32,048 nucleotides of DNA from Desulfobulbus propionicus (lineage in GTDB: Bacteria > Desulfobacterota > Dissulfuribacteria > Dissulfuribacterales > DYOW01). Positions 1-9,655 of this stretch are shown here, one piece after another; the stretch's first letter is position 1, and each line of letters begins with the position of its first letter. The notes below the pieces were generated by a model. The model made no database searches and was not told the origin of the DNA. It was given only the letters and a program-made list of their open reading frames with translations. Position numbers and translations under genes: made by a program. The stretch is taken from contig DYOW01000001.1 in NCBI GenBank assembly GCA_020720325.1, positions 1 to 32,048 of the forward strand, in the 5' to 3' direction.

Positions 1-2043
1 CTTGCGTCTGGATTTATTTCTTTTTTAAGCCTGTTTCTGCTGTCATACTCAAAATCAATCCATTTTTTAAGACTACCTGATGAATCCTTTATTTCCTCAC
101 GGATTCTGTTGCCTTCTGTGTCATATTGATAAGTTATGGAATTATTAAGACCGTCTCTTACCCTTATCTGTCTGTTGAGAGAGTCGTAATCATAATAAAT
201 GGTAATATTTCCCGGAAGAACCGTTGATATTAAATTGCCTGTGGCGTCATAATTATATGTTGTGACTGCTCCTGCTGTTGTAATGGTCTTTATTCTTCCC
301 ATTGGGTCGTAGGCATAGGTTGTCACAACATTATTGGGGTCAGTGACTGTTCCGGAATTTCCGTTTGAATCATAGTTGGAGTAGGTGGTTGTCCCTATAA
401 CAGGCATAGTTCTGGAAATCAGCCTTCCATTTGAATCATATAAAAAGATTGTCACATCTGAAACATCTGTCCTTGGTCCGTCTATTGATGTTATCTGTCC
501 GTAAGCATTATAGGTATTGGTGCTTATATAGGTATAAGGACTGCTGTTTGAATAACCCTGTTCCTGTATCTGAGTTAGATTTCCGCTTGAATCATAAGTG
601 TATGTTGTGACCTTGTTTTGCCCCTGGGTGTCAACGCCTGACTGGGTAAGAGTCAAAAACTCTTCCGAAGAAATCGTAAGTATAAGTCTTTGTTATCTGA
701 TCCGCTGTTCCATAAGCCTCAATAACAGTTCCAGAATTGCATTTTGTGTCATAATCCTGATATTTTGTTATGTTTCCGTTTGCGTCAATAAGCTCTATAA
801 GGTTTCAGGTTTTATCATAATGTTTGACAACATCATTTCCAACACAACCTGAACAGCCAGGTCCGGACACAGTGAAATCATCTGTTGTAGCGCCCTCAAT
901 AAAGTTATAGGTTGTGATTTCGCTTTTTGAGTTGGTTACACTGACTGTCTGGGCTGAATCATAACTTATTGAGACATATTCGTTATTATCATGGCCTTTT
1001 GACAAAATCGCCCTGTCGCTTGTGTTATATGACCACATATATCTTGCAACACCGTTTGCATTTACATATTTTGTAAGGTTATGTATATCTCCTCCGTTTG
1101 TTAAACCAAGTTTAGGATAATCAACATAATAGAACCTGTCTGTGGGGTTATTATTGGGATCTGAGTCGCCGTCAGGATATTTTACGGATGCGAGGTTGTT
1201 TGAGCTGTATGTCATAGAATAAACATTGCCGTTTGGGTCTGTCACACTTGACACCTGCCCGTAACCATTATAGGCAAGGGTTATTGTCCTTCAGAAGTTA
1301 TCCGTTATTGTGACAGGGCCATAAGTTCCATGTGTTAAAATTACTGAAGTTCCGTTTGTTGCGGTTACTGATAAAAGCTTGCCTGTGAGGTCAAATCTGT
1401 AAGTTTTGCCGTCTTTTTTCGTCCATGTATAACCTGTGGCATCCTTGGAAAGGCTTGAGAATTTCTGTTTGCCAACCTTCCATGTTAATCCGCCGTCAAC
1501 CGTGTCAAAAACAGTGCGCGCCAGGCTGCCTTCCTCTGTGATAACCACTCTTTCAGAACTTACGGGATTAAGCCATGCGGAGTATGAATGAGACCAGCCA
1601 TAACCCATTGTCTTTTTCTCATTCCTGCCGCTCTCATAATATAAGTTAAACTCCATAGGAAGTCCAAGCTTTGGAAGGGAGAAGAACCTGAATTTATGGT
1701 GCATTGAACCTGTAAGAAGACTGATTGGCTGTCCGGTATTTTTATAGCAGTCCTGGCATTTATCATCGCAGTCAGGGCAGAAAGTAGTAAGATTCAGATC
1801 GGTATCATCGCAGTCGTCTTTATTTGGCTCACCATCGCCGTCTTCATCAATATTTCATTTGTCACAACCCTTGCCAAGACATATTGCCGAAAGGGGGCTT
1901 CCGTCACAACACATGGTGACCCAGCCTGTGCAACACACTCCCCCATGCCATGAACAGCACCCGGTGCAATCTGCATTTACATTTGAGGCAAAGAATAAAA
2001 AGTTTAAGAAAAGAAGGACAAGGAGATTAATAAAATTTTTCAT
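1..2043 (-). pseudogene. Secreted RHS/YD-repeat protein, interrupted and partial
   Basis: The gene runs off the left edge. The start chosen is the ATG at 2043, because GGAGATGAAGG lies 5 nt upstream; an earlier ATG at 2061 overlaps that Shine-Dalgarno site. Residues 1-24 form a signal peptide ending near VNA. A Cys-rich segment with a CCSWHGGV motif follows, then a D-rich stretch (DEDGDG, DDCDD) like the putative metal-binding motif family. An RHS N-terminal domain comes next (NTGQPISLLTGS, GYGWSHSY), then YD repeats (YDSSGN, YDSNGR, YNAYGQ) to the window end. The frame is broken by TGA at 1855-1857, 1291-1293 and 805-807, all in the same frame, and by a +1 shift in an A5 run at 655-659. Below 655 the frame is open to base 1. 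RHS proteins are large secreted or surface proteins, often polymorphic toxins; the C-terminus is outside the window. It is a pseudogene unless the stops are sequencing errors or are read through. Confidence 0.85.
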
Positions 2044-2061
2044 AAAAACCTTCATCTCCAT

Positions 2062-2575
2062 TTAAGGTTTAAAAAAAATGTTATAAATTACAAGCAATTA
2101 GATAAGACATGCGCACAAGAAGCCCTGTTTCATTCAGAGCAAATGTATCATATATATATATTGTCAAGAAAAAAATGAAGGATTATAAAAAAAAAAATTG
2201 GGTTTATTTTTTTAGAAGTTTTTATCAATACTTTTAGTTCTGTAAATTCTAAAAATTCCATAAATTCAGGTTCAGACAATGGGAACACCCCATCTGCTTC
2301 GCATCCACCCCTCTGAGAGATGGATTTTTTCTGTGTAATCCTGTAATCCGTGATTCAGACAAAAAAGTCAGCAACAAGGGCTGCCACTACAAAATTATAA
2401 TCTTGCAAATTCAGTTAATTTTATTTTTTTGCCTAAAGCCGTTCTTTTGTCCTTTCCTTCACCTTTTCTTGAGAATGATTGTTTATTTCCTGATTTTACG
2501 AATAAAGGTTAAATATAAATGATAAAAACTTTTCTATACCAAACCTTACAGAAACTATAAACTTACTTAAAATTC
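2062..2575. other. Non-coding spacer with short repeats
   Basis: I see no credible gene in these 514 bases between cheZ and the RHS gene. The stretch is very A/T-rich. It holds two short direct-repeat clusters that both end in TTCAGACAA (2271-2279 and 2354-2362), and a weak hairpin near 2368-2395 followed by a T run on the minus strand. The promoter of the RHS gene should lie here, but I could not identify it. Confidence 0.6.
2271..2362. repeat. Paired short-repeat clusters ending in TTCAGACAA
   Basis: TGTAATCC occurs twice in tandem at 2334-2349 and is followed by GTGATTCAGACAA. About 80 bases to the left, three AAATTC/AAATTC-like units at about 2242-2268 are followed by GGTTCAGACAA. The two clusters share the layout of short tandem units plus the same 9-base end. 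I recall similar ATCACGGATTACA strings as dispersed intergenic repeats in other genomes, but could not check this. Confidence 0.45.
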
Positions 2576-3265
2576 TTATAATCCAAGCTTTGCAAGAAGT
2601 GAATCAACATTATCCTGCGAGGCTTTTTCCTGTGGGCCTTTAAGTAAATCCATTGCTTTTTTGGTTTCTTCAACAATAAGCCTTTCGTCTTTACCGGTTT
2701 CCCTGCCCTTAATCCTGACTCCTGTAGTCACAAGAAGTTCCAAAAGCTTTGATTCCACATTTTTTACTGCGGCTACTACTTTTTTTATTCTTTGACCTGT
2801 TATATCCTGAAATGAACATGCCGTAAAAATGGATAAGAGGCTGTTTGAAATATATTGAAGCTCTGCCTTAACCTTGTCTTGTATTTCCTTGTCAACAGAA
2901 GAGATTGAAGATGAGATATTGCTTATTCTTAGCTGTATGCCTTCTGCCAAGTCCATTATTTCTGTTGTTGCGCTTTCAGTTGAGCGCACAATTGCATCAA
3001 GCTGGTCAGAGACCTCCTGAAAGGCTGAGTTTGAATCCTGAGATGCAGACTGGAGTTCCTTCAGCGCCTTTTTAAAATCAATAAGGGTGGAATAAACATC
3101 ATTTAACCCTTGTTTCATCTCAAATACCATATCTTTATAAAACTTGCCTTCGATGATATTCTTTTGATATGCGTCAAACTTACTTTCTAATACGCCTGCG
3201 CATGATTTGCTTATTTCTTCTGTAAGGATTTTCTTGAGTCTTTCAACAATTAAATCTTCATTCAT
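2576..3265 (-). CDS. cheZ: Protein phosphatase CheZ
   Basis: CheZ dephosphorylates CheY-P and so ends the flagellar motor signal. The 229-aa protein is nearly all helical. It has the CheZ catalytic signature SFQDITGQRIKKV at residues 151-163; D154 and Q158 correspond to the family's catalytic Asp and Gln, Q158 being the in-line activator. Residues 99-108 (ATTEIMDLAE) match the upstream conserved helix. The last residues, QDNVDSLLAKLGL, are the typical C-terminal CheY-binding peptide joined by a flexible linker. The length fits the family (about 210-240 aa). No other che gene lies beside it. The ribosome-binding site is poor: an AAGG lies rather far upstream. The identification is firm. Confidence 0.93.
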   Translation of the reverse strand: MNEDLIVERLKKILTEEISKSCAGVLESKFDAYQKNIIEGKFYKDMVFEMKQGLNDVYSTLIDFKKALKELQSASQDSNSAFQEVSDQLDAIVRSTESATTEIMDLAEGIQLRISNISSSISSVDKEIQDKVKAELQYISNSLLSIFTACSFQDITGQRIKKVVAAVKNVESKLLELLVTTGVRIKGRETGKDERLIVEETKKAMDLLKGPQEKASQDNVDSLLAKLGL

Positions 3266-3450
3266 ATTTTTTTATTAAAACCTTAAAATTTATTATTATA
3301 ATAATACCTCATTTTAAAGATATTATTAATACTTAACGGATTTTTTTTGCGAAAAATTTAGTTTTACAATGGAATTTTTTTTTTAATGAAATATCTAAGA
3401 GAGTGAAAAATTATAAGATAAACCGTAGAATAAAAATTTTTGGGAAAGGT

Positions 3451-3484
3451 TTGGAAAACCCTTTTTATAAAAAGGGTTTTCCAA
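3451..3484 (-). terminator. Strong terminator after lon
   Basis: This is a perfect 34-base inverted repeat: TTGGAAAACCCTTTTT and its complement around a two-base centre. It lies just after the lon stop on the minus strand. The stem is long and A/T-flanked, and may work in both directions. It separates the tig-clpP-clpX-lon operon from cheZ. Confidence 0.75.
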
Positions 3485-3501
3485 AATATTGGAATAAAAT
3501 A

Positions 3502-5928
3502 TTAATGCGTTCTTATCTCTTCTTTTTGTTTGGGTTGCTCAGCAGGGGCATTTAACCAGTCAAAAGCGTTTATATTATCGCAAAAAGCCAGAAAATCTTC
3601 AGGGGTCTCCAGTCGTAATGCAGTTTTTAAGACAATATCAACATTTTCAACAGGGATAATATTCAAATTTTTTGTTATTTTTTGGGGAATTTCTCTTAAA
3701 TCGAGCTTATTCTCATCAGGTATAATAACATCTTTAATGCCTGCCCTTCTTGCAGCCAGGAGTTTTTCCTTTAAACCGCCTATGGGAAGAACCCTGCCGC
3801 TTAAGGTTATTTCCCCTGTCATCGCAATATCATGACGCACTGGAATTTTTAAAAGGGCTGAGACAATGGCAGTCGCAATGGTAATACCAGCTGAAGGTCC
3901 GTCTTTTGGTGTTGCTCCCTCTGGCACATGAAGGTGAACATCTATTTTCTGATAAAAATCCCAGGGAAGTTTCAGAATATTTGATCTGGAACGGATGTAG
4001 CTCATTGCAGCCTGAACAGATTCCTGCATAACATCACCAAGTTTTCCAGTGATTAAAAGGTTTCCTTTTCCGGGCATAATGGTTGCTTCAATTTTTAACA
4101 TGGTGCCGCCGGTTTCCGTCCATGCAAGACCATTTGCAACACCTGTCTGATCTTTTTCAATGGACTTTGCCTGCCTGTACTTTGGAGCGCCAAGATATTT
4201 AGGAATATCTGCAGACTTAGGTTTATATTGCAACTCAAGATCTTTTTCAGTAATAATCTCTTTTGCAATTTTTCTGCAAATTGTGGCAAGCGTTCTTTCA
4301 AGATTTCTTACACCTGCTTCTCTTGTATAATTTCTTATAATATTTAAGATAACCTTATCTGAAAACTCAATATTTTCAGGTTTTAGTCCGTGTTGTTCTA
4401 TTTGTTTTGATACAAGAAATCCCTTTGCAATTTCCTGTTTTTCATCTTCTGTATAGCCAGGAAGCTCTATGACTTCCATTCTGTCAAGAAGAGGGGCAGG
4501 AATTGTGTGTAAAGAGTTCGCAGTTGTTAAAAATAAAACCTTTGAAAGGTCATAATCAAGGTCAAGATAATGATCATTAAAGGAAAAATTCTGTTCGGGA
4601 TCCAATACCTCAAGAAGGGCTGATGAAGGATCTCCCCTGAAATCATGGGTCATTTTATCTATTTCATCAAGACAAATAACAGGATTTATGGTCTTTGCCT
4701 TTTTCATTGACTGAATTATTTTCCCTGGCATTGAGCCAATGTATGTCCTTCTGTGACCTCTGATTTCTGCCTCGTCTCTGACACCTCCAAGGGATACCCT
4801 TACGAAATTTCTGCCAAGCGCCCTTGCGACTGACTTTGCAAGAGAAGTCTTACCAACGCCAGGAGGGCCGGCAAGGCAAAGTATCGGGCCTTTTAATTTT
4901 TTTGTTAATCCCTGAACAGCAAGGTATTCGAGGATTCTCTCCTTTGGTTTCTCAAGACCGAAATGATCTTCCTCAAGTATTTTTTCTGCTTCCTTTATAT
5001 TATAACTGTCTGAGGTCTTTTCCATCCATGGCAAGGATAGAATCCAGTCAATATAATTTCTTACAACAGTCGCCTCTGCTGAAAGGGGCGGCATTTGTTT
5101 TAATTTTTTTAATTCATGCCTTATTTTTGCAGCAGCTTCTTTGGGAAGTTTTTTCCTTTTTATCTGTTTTTCAAGTTCGGCAAGCTCATTAAAAGAATCT
5201 TCTTTTTGTCCAATTTCTTTTTGTATTGCCTTTATCTGCTCATTAAGGTAGTAATCCTTTTGATTTTTCTCTAATTGTTTCTTTACTCTTTCCTTAACCT
5301 TTTTCTCAGTTTCAATAATCTGGATTTCTTTAAAAATAATTTTATAAATAAGCTCAAATCTTTTTCCAAGAGAGATAGTTTCAAGTATCTGTTGTTTATC
5401 AGAGACTTTTAATGGAAGGTGGGCGGAAAGAGTATCTGCAAGTCTTACATTATCTGTTATTGATGTTATGGAAAAAGCAACCTCTGAAGGTATTTTTTTT
5501 TCAAATTTAATATATTCTTCAAAGGCAGAAAGCGTTAGTCTTACATTTGCATCAACTTCGGGACCAGATTCTTTTCCATGGGGCAAAAAATCAATATCAA
5601 CGACAAAATATTCCTTTGTAGGAGTAAATTGTTTTATTCTTGCCCTTTGTTTTCCCTCTACAAGAACCTTTACAGTTCCGTCGGGCAGTCTTAATATCTG
5701 AAGTATTGTGGCAAGTGTGCCGATTTTGTATATGTCATTTTCTTTTGGGTCTTCCACCCTTGCATCTTTCTGGGCGCTCAAAAAAATCTCATGGCTTCCG
5801 GCCATTGCATCTTCAATAGCCTGAACTGATTTTGCCCTTCCTACGAATAAAGGGGAAACCATATGTGGAAAAAGCACTATGTCTCTTAACGGGAGCACTG
5901 GTATTCTTTTTATATTTTCTCCATTCAT
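3502..5928 (-). CDS. lon: ATP-dependent protease Lon (La)
   Basis: Lon degrades misfolded and regulatory proteins in the cytoplasm as a hexamer. The 808-aa protein has the full domain order: N-terminal substrate-binding domain (about 8-205), a coiled segment (about 206-260), an AAA+ module with Walker [10 protein letters not shown] at 354-362 and Walker [10 protein letters not shown], and a C-terminal Ser-Lys protease. The protease dyad is S679 (in DGPSAG) and K722 (in GGLKEK), the same numbering as E. coli. The last about 30 residues ([12 protein letters not shown]) are a polar tail. It starts 13 nt after the clpX stop, with no clear Shine-Dalgarno site, which suggests translational coupling. 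It is the last gene of the operon. Confidence 0.98.
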   Translation of the reverse strand: MNGENIKRIPVLPLRDIVLFPHMVSPLFVGRAKSVQAIEDAMAGSHEIFLSAQKDARVEDPKENDIYKIGTLATILQILRLPDGTVKVLVEGKQRARIKQFTPTKEYFVVDIDFLPHGKESGPEVDANVRLTLSAFEEYIKFEKKIPSEVAFSITSITDNVRLADTLSAHLPLKVSDKQQILETISLGKRFELIYKIIFKEIQIIETEKKVKERVKKQLEKNQKDYYLNEQIKAIQKEIGQKEDSFNELAELEKQIKRKKLPKEAAAKIRHELKKLKQMPPLSAEATVVRNYIDWILSLPWMEKTSDSYNIKEAEKILEEDHFGLEKPKERILEYLAVQGLTKKLKGPILCLAGPPGVGKTSLAKSVARALGRNFVRVSLGGVRDEAEIRGHRRTYIGSMPGKIIQSMKKAKTINPVICLDEIDKMTHDFRGDPSSALLEVLDPEQNFSFNDHYLDLDYDLSKVLFLTTANSLHTIPAPLLDRMEVIELPGYTEDEKQEIAKGFLVSKQIEQHGLKPENIEFSDKVILNIIRNYTREAGVRNLERTLATICRKIAKEIITEKDLELQYKPKSADIPKYLGAPKYRQAKSIEKDQTGVANGLAWTETGGTMLKIEATIMPGKGNLLITGKLGDVMQESVQAAMSYIRSRSNILKLPWDFYQKIDVHLHVPEGATPKDGPSAGITIATAIVSALLKIPVRHDIAMTGEITLSGRVLPIGGLKEKLLAARRAGIKDVIIPDENKLDLREIPQKITKNLNIIPVENVDIVLKTALRLETPEDFLAFCDNINAFDWLNAPAEQPKQKEEIRTH

Positions 5929-5941
5929 AATTTTTAATTTA

Positions 5942-7198
5942 TCAGCTTACAGCTACTTTTTTTGCATATAATAATATTGGTTCTGCGTTATTTAATATAA
6001 CATCTTCACTTATTACGCATTCATTAACACCTTCAAGGGATGGGAGATTAAACATTATTTCCATCATAGTGTGTTCCATAATTGCCCTTAATCCCCTTGC
6101 GCCGGTTTTTCTTTTTATTGACTCGGTGGCAATTGCCTTAATAGCTCCGTCAGTAAAATGAAGTTCAATGGCATCCATAAGAAAAAGCCTCTGATATTGC
6201 TTTATAAGGGCGTTTTTAGGCTCTTTAAGGATGCGTATAAGGGCGCTTTCATCAAGCTCATCAAGTGTGGCCAATACAGGAAGTCTTCCCACTAATTCGG
6301 GAATCAGTCCGTATTTAATAAGGTCTTCCGGCTGAACACTTCCTATAAGCTCGCTTAAGTTCATTTCCTTTGCGCCGTGGATGTCAGCTCCGAAACCTAT
6401 TGACGCCTTGCCCATTCTTGATTTAACCATGGAGTCAAGACCTACAAAAGCGCCGCCGCATATAAAAAGAATGTTTGAAGTGTCGATCTTTACAAAATCC
6501 TGTTGCGGGTGTTTTCTGCCACCTTTTGGAGGCACATTAGCGGTTGTTCCCTCAACTATTTTTAAAAGGGCCTGCTGGACGCCTTCGCCGGATACATCAC
6601 GGGTTATTGACGGGCTGTCGGTTTTTCTGGCAAGCTTGTCAATTTCGTCAATATAAATAATACCGCGAGAAGCAAGATCAACATCATAATCCGCTGCCTG
6701 TAAAAGGCTTAAAATAATGTTTTCAACATCTTCTCCGACATAGCCTGCTTCAGTTAGAGTTGTTGCGTCTGCTATGGCGAAGGGGACTTTTAATATCCTT
6801 GCAAGGGTCTGGGCAAGAAGGGTTTTTCCTGTGCCTGTAGGACCAATAAGGAGGATGTTGCTTTTCTGGAGTTCAACGTCGTTTCTCTGGGGTTTCTTTT
6901 CTATTCTTTTATAATGGTTATAAACAGCAACTGAAAGTATTTTTTTGGCTTTTTCCTGGCCCACAACATAATCGTCAAGTAATTTTTTTATATCATGAGG
7001 CTTTAGTATGGTTGTGTTTCCTGATTCAAAATAATCCTTTGAATCATAACCTTCCGCAAGAATATCATTACAAAGCTCTATACATTCGTCACAGATATAC
7101 ACATTAGGACCTGCGATAAGCTTTTTGACTTCGTTCTGTCCTTTGCCGCAGAAGGAACATCTGAGATCAGTTCCTTCAAGGTCCTTGCGTTTTGCCAT
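5942..7198 (-). CDS. clpX: ATP-dependent Clp protease ATP-binding subunit ClpX
   Basis: ClpX is the hexameric AAA+ unfoldase that feeds substrates, including ssrA-tagged proteins, to ClpP. At the N-terminus is the C4 zinc-binding domain (C14, C17, C36, C39). Walker A GPTGTGKT lies at 119-126 and Walker B YIDEIDK near 221. The arginine finger and sensor regions ([25 protein letters not shown]) are present. The 418-aa length is normal. Its ATG follows directly after the clpP TAA stop, and its Shine-Dalgarno site (GGAGGT) lies inside the last codons of clpP, so the two are coupled. The gene ends with TGA directly followed by TAA. Confidence 0.98.
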   Translation of the reverse strand: MAKRKDLEGTDLRCSFCGKGQNEVKKLIAGPNVYICDECIELCNDILAEGYDSKDYFESGNTTILKPHDIKKLLDDYVVGQEKAKKILSVAVYNHYKRIEKKPQRNDVELQKSNILLIGPTGTGKTLLAQTLARILKVPFAIADATTLTEAGYVGEDVENIILSLLQAADYDVDLASRGIIYIDEIDKLARKTDSPSITRDVSGEGVQQALLKIVEGTTANVPPKGGRKHPQQDFVKIDTSNILFICGGAFVGLDSMVKSRMGKASIGFGADIHGAKEMNLSELIGSVQPEDLIKYGLIPELVGRLPVLATLDELDESALIRILKEPKNALIKQYQRLFLMDAIELHFTDGAIKAIATESIKRKTGARGLRAIMEHTMMEIMFNLPSLEGVNECVISEDVILNNAEPILLYAKKVAVS

Positions 7199-7801
7199 TT
7201 ATTTTACCTCCTGTGAGTCTGTTCTCTTGCTTATCACTTCGTCAATAAGTCCGTAATCTTTAGCCTCTTCACCGCTCATAAAAAAATCTCTTTCGGTATC
7301 GTCGGAAATTTTTTCAATGGGTTGTCCGGTATGACCTGCCATAATCTCATTTAATTTCTGCCTTAGTCTCAGGATTTCCCTTGCATGTATGTCTATATCA
7401 GTTGCCTGACCGTGAAATCCGCCCATTGGCTGATGTATAAGGATACGGGAATTAGGCAGGGAAAATCTTTTTCCTTTAGCGCCTGCGCAAAGAAGAAAAG
7501 CTCCCATGCTCGCCGCCTGACCAATGCAAAGCGTGCAAACATCGGGCTTTATGTATTGCATTGTGTCATAAATGGCAAGTCCTGCGGTTACATGACCTCC
7601 CGGAGAATTAATATATAACGTTATATCTCTCTTTGGATCCTCTGCCTCAAGAAACAATAACTGAGCAATAACAAGGCTTGCAATATCATCATCAATTGCT
7701 CCGCCAAGAAAAACAATTCTTTCCCTTAAAAGTCTGGAGTAAATGTCATAAGCCCTTTCTCCGCGTGAGCTTTGTTCTATAACTATAGGCACCAGTGGCA
7801 T
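7199..7801 (-). CDS. clpP: ATP-dependent Clp protease proteolytic subunit ClpP
   Basis: ClpP forms the barrel-shaped serine protease that partners ClpX. The 200-aa sequence carries the triad S98 (QAASMGAF), H123 (IHQPMGG) and D172 (ERDFFMS). It has the short N-terminal propeptide and axial-loop region typical of the family ([20 protein letters not shown]). A good ribosome-binding site, AAAGGAGA, lies 8 nt before the ATG. It sits between tig and clpX, the order seen in most bacteria. Confidence 0.98.
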   Translation of the reverse strand: MPLVPIVIEQSSRGERAYDIYSRLLRERIVFLGGAIDDDIASLVIAQLLFLEAEDPKRDITLYINSPGGHVTAGLAIYDTMQYIKPDVCTLCIGQAASMGAFLLCAGAKGKRFSLPNSRILIHQPMGGFHGQATDIDIHAREILRLRQKLNEIMAGHTGQPIEKISDDTERDFFMSGEEAKDYGLIDEVISKRTDSQEVK

Positions 7802-7843
7802 TAAAAAAATCTCCTTTAATTTATAAAAAACTTATTAATTCGC

Positions 7844-9115
7844 TTATTTTTTAATATGAGCATTCTTAATTATAAAGTCCAGCACTTCCCTTGCAAAAAG
7901 TTTGGGAAGGATATTAAATCTCAGCGCTGCGGCAAGCTGGTCTTTATTTAACCCCTCAAGTCCCTCCTGCTGGCTTATATATTCGTTAATTCTTTCCTTT
8001 GAGATGTCAATATCTTCCTTGTCGGCAATTTTATCCATAATAATCTCACATTTCACGAGAAATATTGCTTCTTCTCTGTATCTTATTCTTAATCTTTCCT
8101 CGGTAATACCTGTCTTTTCAAAATCAACTCCGCGGTCTCTGAGATAATTAGCGACATTATCAACCATCTGGTTTATTTTTTCTTCTATAAGACATTCAGG
8201 AATAGGAATATTAACCTTTTCAGCAAGGGAGTCAAGTATTTGTTTTCTGATAAGACTCTGGATAGACTCTTCTTTTTCAAGAAGCATTCTTTCTTTTAAT
8301 TTTTTTCTTAACTCATCTACAGAAATCTGTTCCTGCATAAACAGTTTTGAAAAATTCTCGTCAACAGGTGGAAGAGTCTTGCATTTAAGTTCTTTTAGCG
8401 TAACTTCATATTTTATTTTTTTGCCGGCGATTTTGGCATTAATTGAATCGTCAGGATACTCAACTTCAACAGTACGGGTTTCCCCTAAATTCATGCCAAC
8501 GATCTTTTCTTCAAAAATAGGATGAAATGAGCCCATCCCTACTTCCAAAAAATATCCTTCTTCATTAAGAAAATCGAGTTGCGCATCATTTACAAAACTT
8601 TTAAAGTCTATTACCGCCACATCGCCTTTTTGTAAAGCTCTTGGTTCTTCAATTGGTTTTATTTCAGCGACATATCTTCTTAAATATTCTATTTGTTCAT
8701 CAATTTCCTCTTCTGTTACCACTGCATCAGGAATTTCAATCTCAAGCCCCTTATATTCGGGAAGCTCAATGTCAGGATAAACTTCCAGCATGGCGGTATA
8801 ACAAAAGGGTTCATTATTTTTTAAATTTGTGCCAAAATCAAACTGGGGGTTCCCGGCAACGGGTATTTTATTCTCTTCAATGGCTTTTGAGAGAGAATCC
8901 TTAACAATCTCTTCCTTTGCCATTGCCTCAACTTCATTGGGATAGTATGACATTAAGATATCATTAGGCACTTTTCCTTTTCTAAAACCTTTTAGATTAA
9001 TTTTTTTTCTGAAGTGATTAAATGCCTTTTCAAAAGACTTAGATACAATTTCCGACGAAATCTCAAAATTGACCTTTTTTTTAATAGGATCAACATCGTC
9101 AACGGTAAATTTCAT
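7844..9115 (-). CDS. tig: Trigger factor (ribosome-bound chaperone/PPIase)
   Basis: Trigger factor binds nascent chains at ribosomal protein L23. The start is set at the ATG at 9115, giving 423 aa. An upstream in-frame ATG at 9160 would read through the 3' half of tRNA-Leu, so it is rejected. AAAGGGG lies 6 nt before the chosen ATG. The ribosome-docking signature GFRKGKVP is at residues 43-50. An FKBP-like PPIase domain covers about 145-240 (GDVAVIDF, FEEKIVGM), and the C-terminal helical chaperone arms follow. It is co-oriented with clpP, 42 nt upstream of it, and follows the operon promoter and tRNA-Leu. Confidence 0.96.
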   Translation of the reverse strand: MKFTVDDVDPIKKKVNFEISSEIVSKSFEKAFNHFRKKINLKGFRKGKVPNDILMSYYPNEVEAMAKEEIVKDSLSKAIEENKIPVAGNPQFDFGTNLKNNEPFCYTAMLEVYPDIELPEYKGLEIEIPDAVVTEEEIDEQIEYLRRYVAEIKPIEEPRALQKGDVAVIDFKSFVNDAQLDFLNEEGYFLEVGMGSFHPIFEEKIVGMNLGETRTVEVEYPDDSINAKIAGKKIKYEVTLKELKCKTLPPVDENFSKLFMQEQISVDELRKKLKERMLLEKEESIQSLIRKQILDSLAEKVNIPIPECLIEEKINQMVDNVANYLRDRGVDFEKTGITEERLRIRYREEAIFLVKCEIIMDKIADKEDIDISKERINEYISQQEGLEGLNKDQLAAALRFNILPKLFAREVLDFIIKNAHIKK

Positions 9116-9130
9116 AAAAAACCCCTTTTC

Positions 9131-9215
9131 TGGTGCGAGAGGCGAGATTTGAACTCGCACAGGTCACCCCGCTGGATTCTAAGTCCAGTGCGTCTACCAA
9201 TTCCGCCACTCTCGC
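9131..9215 (-). tRNA. tRNA-Leu (anticodon TAG)
   Basis: This is an 85-nt type II tRNA with an extra arm. Acceptor stem is GCGAGAG/CTCTCGC; the anticodon loop CTTAGAA gives TAG, reading CUA. The T arm is GCGAG-TTCAAAT-CTCGC. The CCA end is encoded. It lies 15 nt before tig and behind the same promoter, so the two are probably co-transcribed and separated by tRNA 3' processing. Confidence 0.96.
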
Positions 9216-9282
9216 AATTTTTGATTTTAATTAAAAATTTAAAAACTTTTTTTGGATTCAAATACAGTGTTAAATTTTTTCT

Positions 9283-9311
9283 ATTTTATATTAATTAATC
9301 TAAATAGTCAA
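9283..9311 (-). promoter_or_regulatory. Sigma-70 promoter of the tRNA-Leu/tig/clpP/clpX/lon operon
   Basis: On the minus strand, TTGACT (9306-9311) and TAAAAT (9283-9288) are separated by 17 bases. The predicted start is near 9276, about 60 nt before tRNA-Leu. No heat-shock operator such as CIRCE is visible nearby. Confidence 0.65.
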
Positions 9312-9513
9312 TATTTAAGATTAACTTCAAAAAATAAAAAGACCTTCCAGCGCTTTAACAAAATTGCAATACAAAGGTAACATAAAAGTCAAATTTAAAT
9401 CTTTAACTTTACATATATTAATTTTTTAATCAACTTATATTGAAAAATTTAATTGATTAAATTTTTTTTATAAAATTATTGCTTAAAATTTTTGATTAAA
9501 CATAAAAATCTGA

Positions 9514-9552
9514 TTATGAAAGAACCCTTGAGAGTGTAGGGTTTTTTTCATA
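9514..9552. terminator. Long hairpin with T run, no gene upstream
   Basis: TTATGAAA-G-AACCCT pairs with AGGGTT-TTTCATAA around a 9-base loop, and the plus-strand side carries a run of seven T. It looks like a rho-independent terminator. On the plus strand, however, no gene lies between 9216 and 9513, and on the minus strand it is upstream of the tRNA-Leu promoter. It could insulate the divergent operons or end an unseen small RNA. Confidence 0.5.
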
Positions 9553-9617
9553 ACTTTATCCAAATTTTTTTACATAAAAACCATAATAGAAATTTTTATT
9601 TAAATTTTAAAATAGTA

Positions 9618-9626
9618 TGCTATAAT
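9618..9626 (+). promoter_or_regulatory. Extended -10 promoter of the CoBaHMA/ATPase operon
   Basis: TGC-TATAAT is an extended -10 element, with TATAAT at 9621-9626. It lies about 25 bases before a strong Shine-Dalgarno site, AGGGAGGA (9643-9650). No good -35 is seen, which is usual for extended -10 promoters. Confidence 0.6.
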
Positions 9627-9655
9627 AACTCGTTAAAAAATTAGGGAGGATTGAC

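Noticed and set aside
598-852. Plus-strand ORF over the RHS gene
   Set aside because: It is opposite a clear YD-repeat coding strand and has no ribosome-binding site or recognisable features.
805-1857. Genome-wide reassignment of TGA to glycine
   Set aside because: Intact genes use TGA as a real stop, for example the ATGA overlap at 22439-22442, the SDR stop at 21534 and the overlap at 9945-9958. The conserved genes here contain no internal TGA.
805-1857. Selenocysteine at the RHS TGA codons
   Set aside because: The TGA codons lie where Gly, not Cys, is expected, and no selenocysteine-insertion hairpin was seen after them.
2400-2450. Possible selD N-terminal remnant (KIKLTEFARL)
   Set aside because: Only ten residues resemble the SelD start and a stop follows at once, so chance similarity in A/T-rich DNA is as likely.
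9113-9160. Longer trigger-factor start at 9160
   Set aside because: The extra codons read through the tRNA-Leu 3' half, and the family N-terminus begins at the ATG at 9115, which has its own Shine-Dalgarno site.
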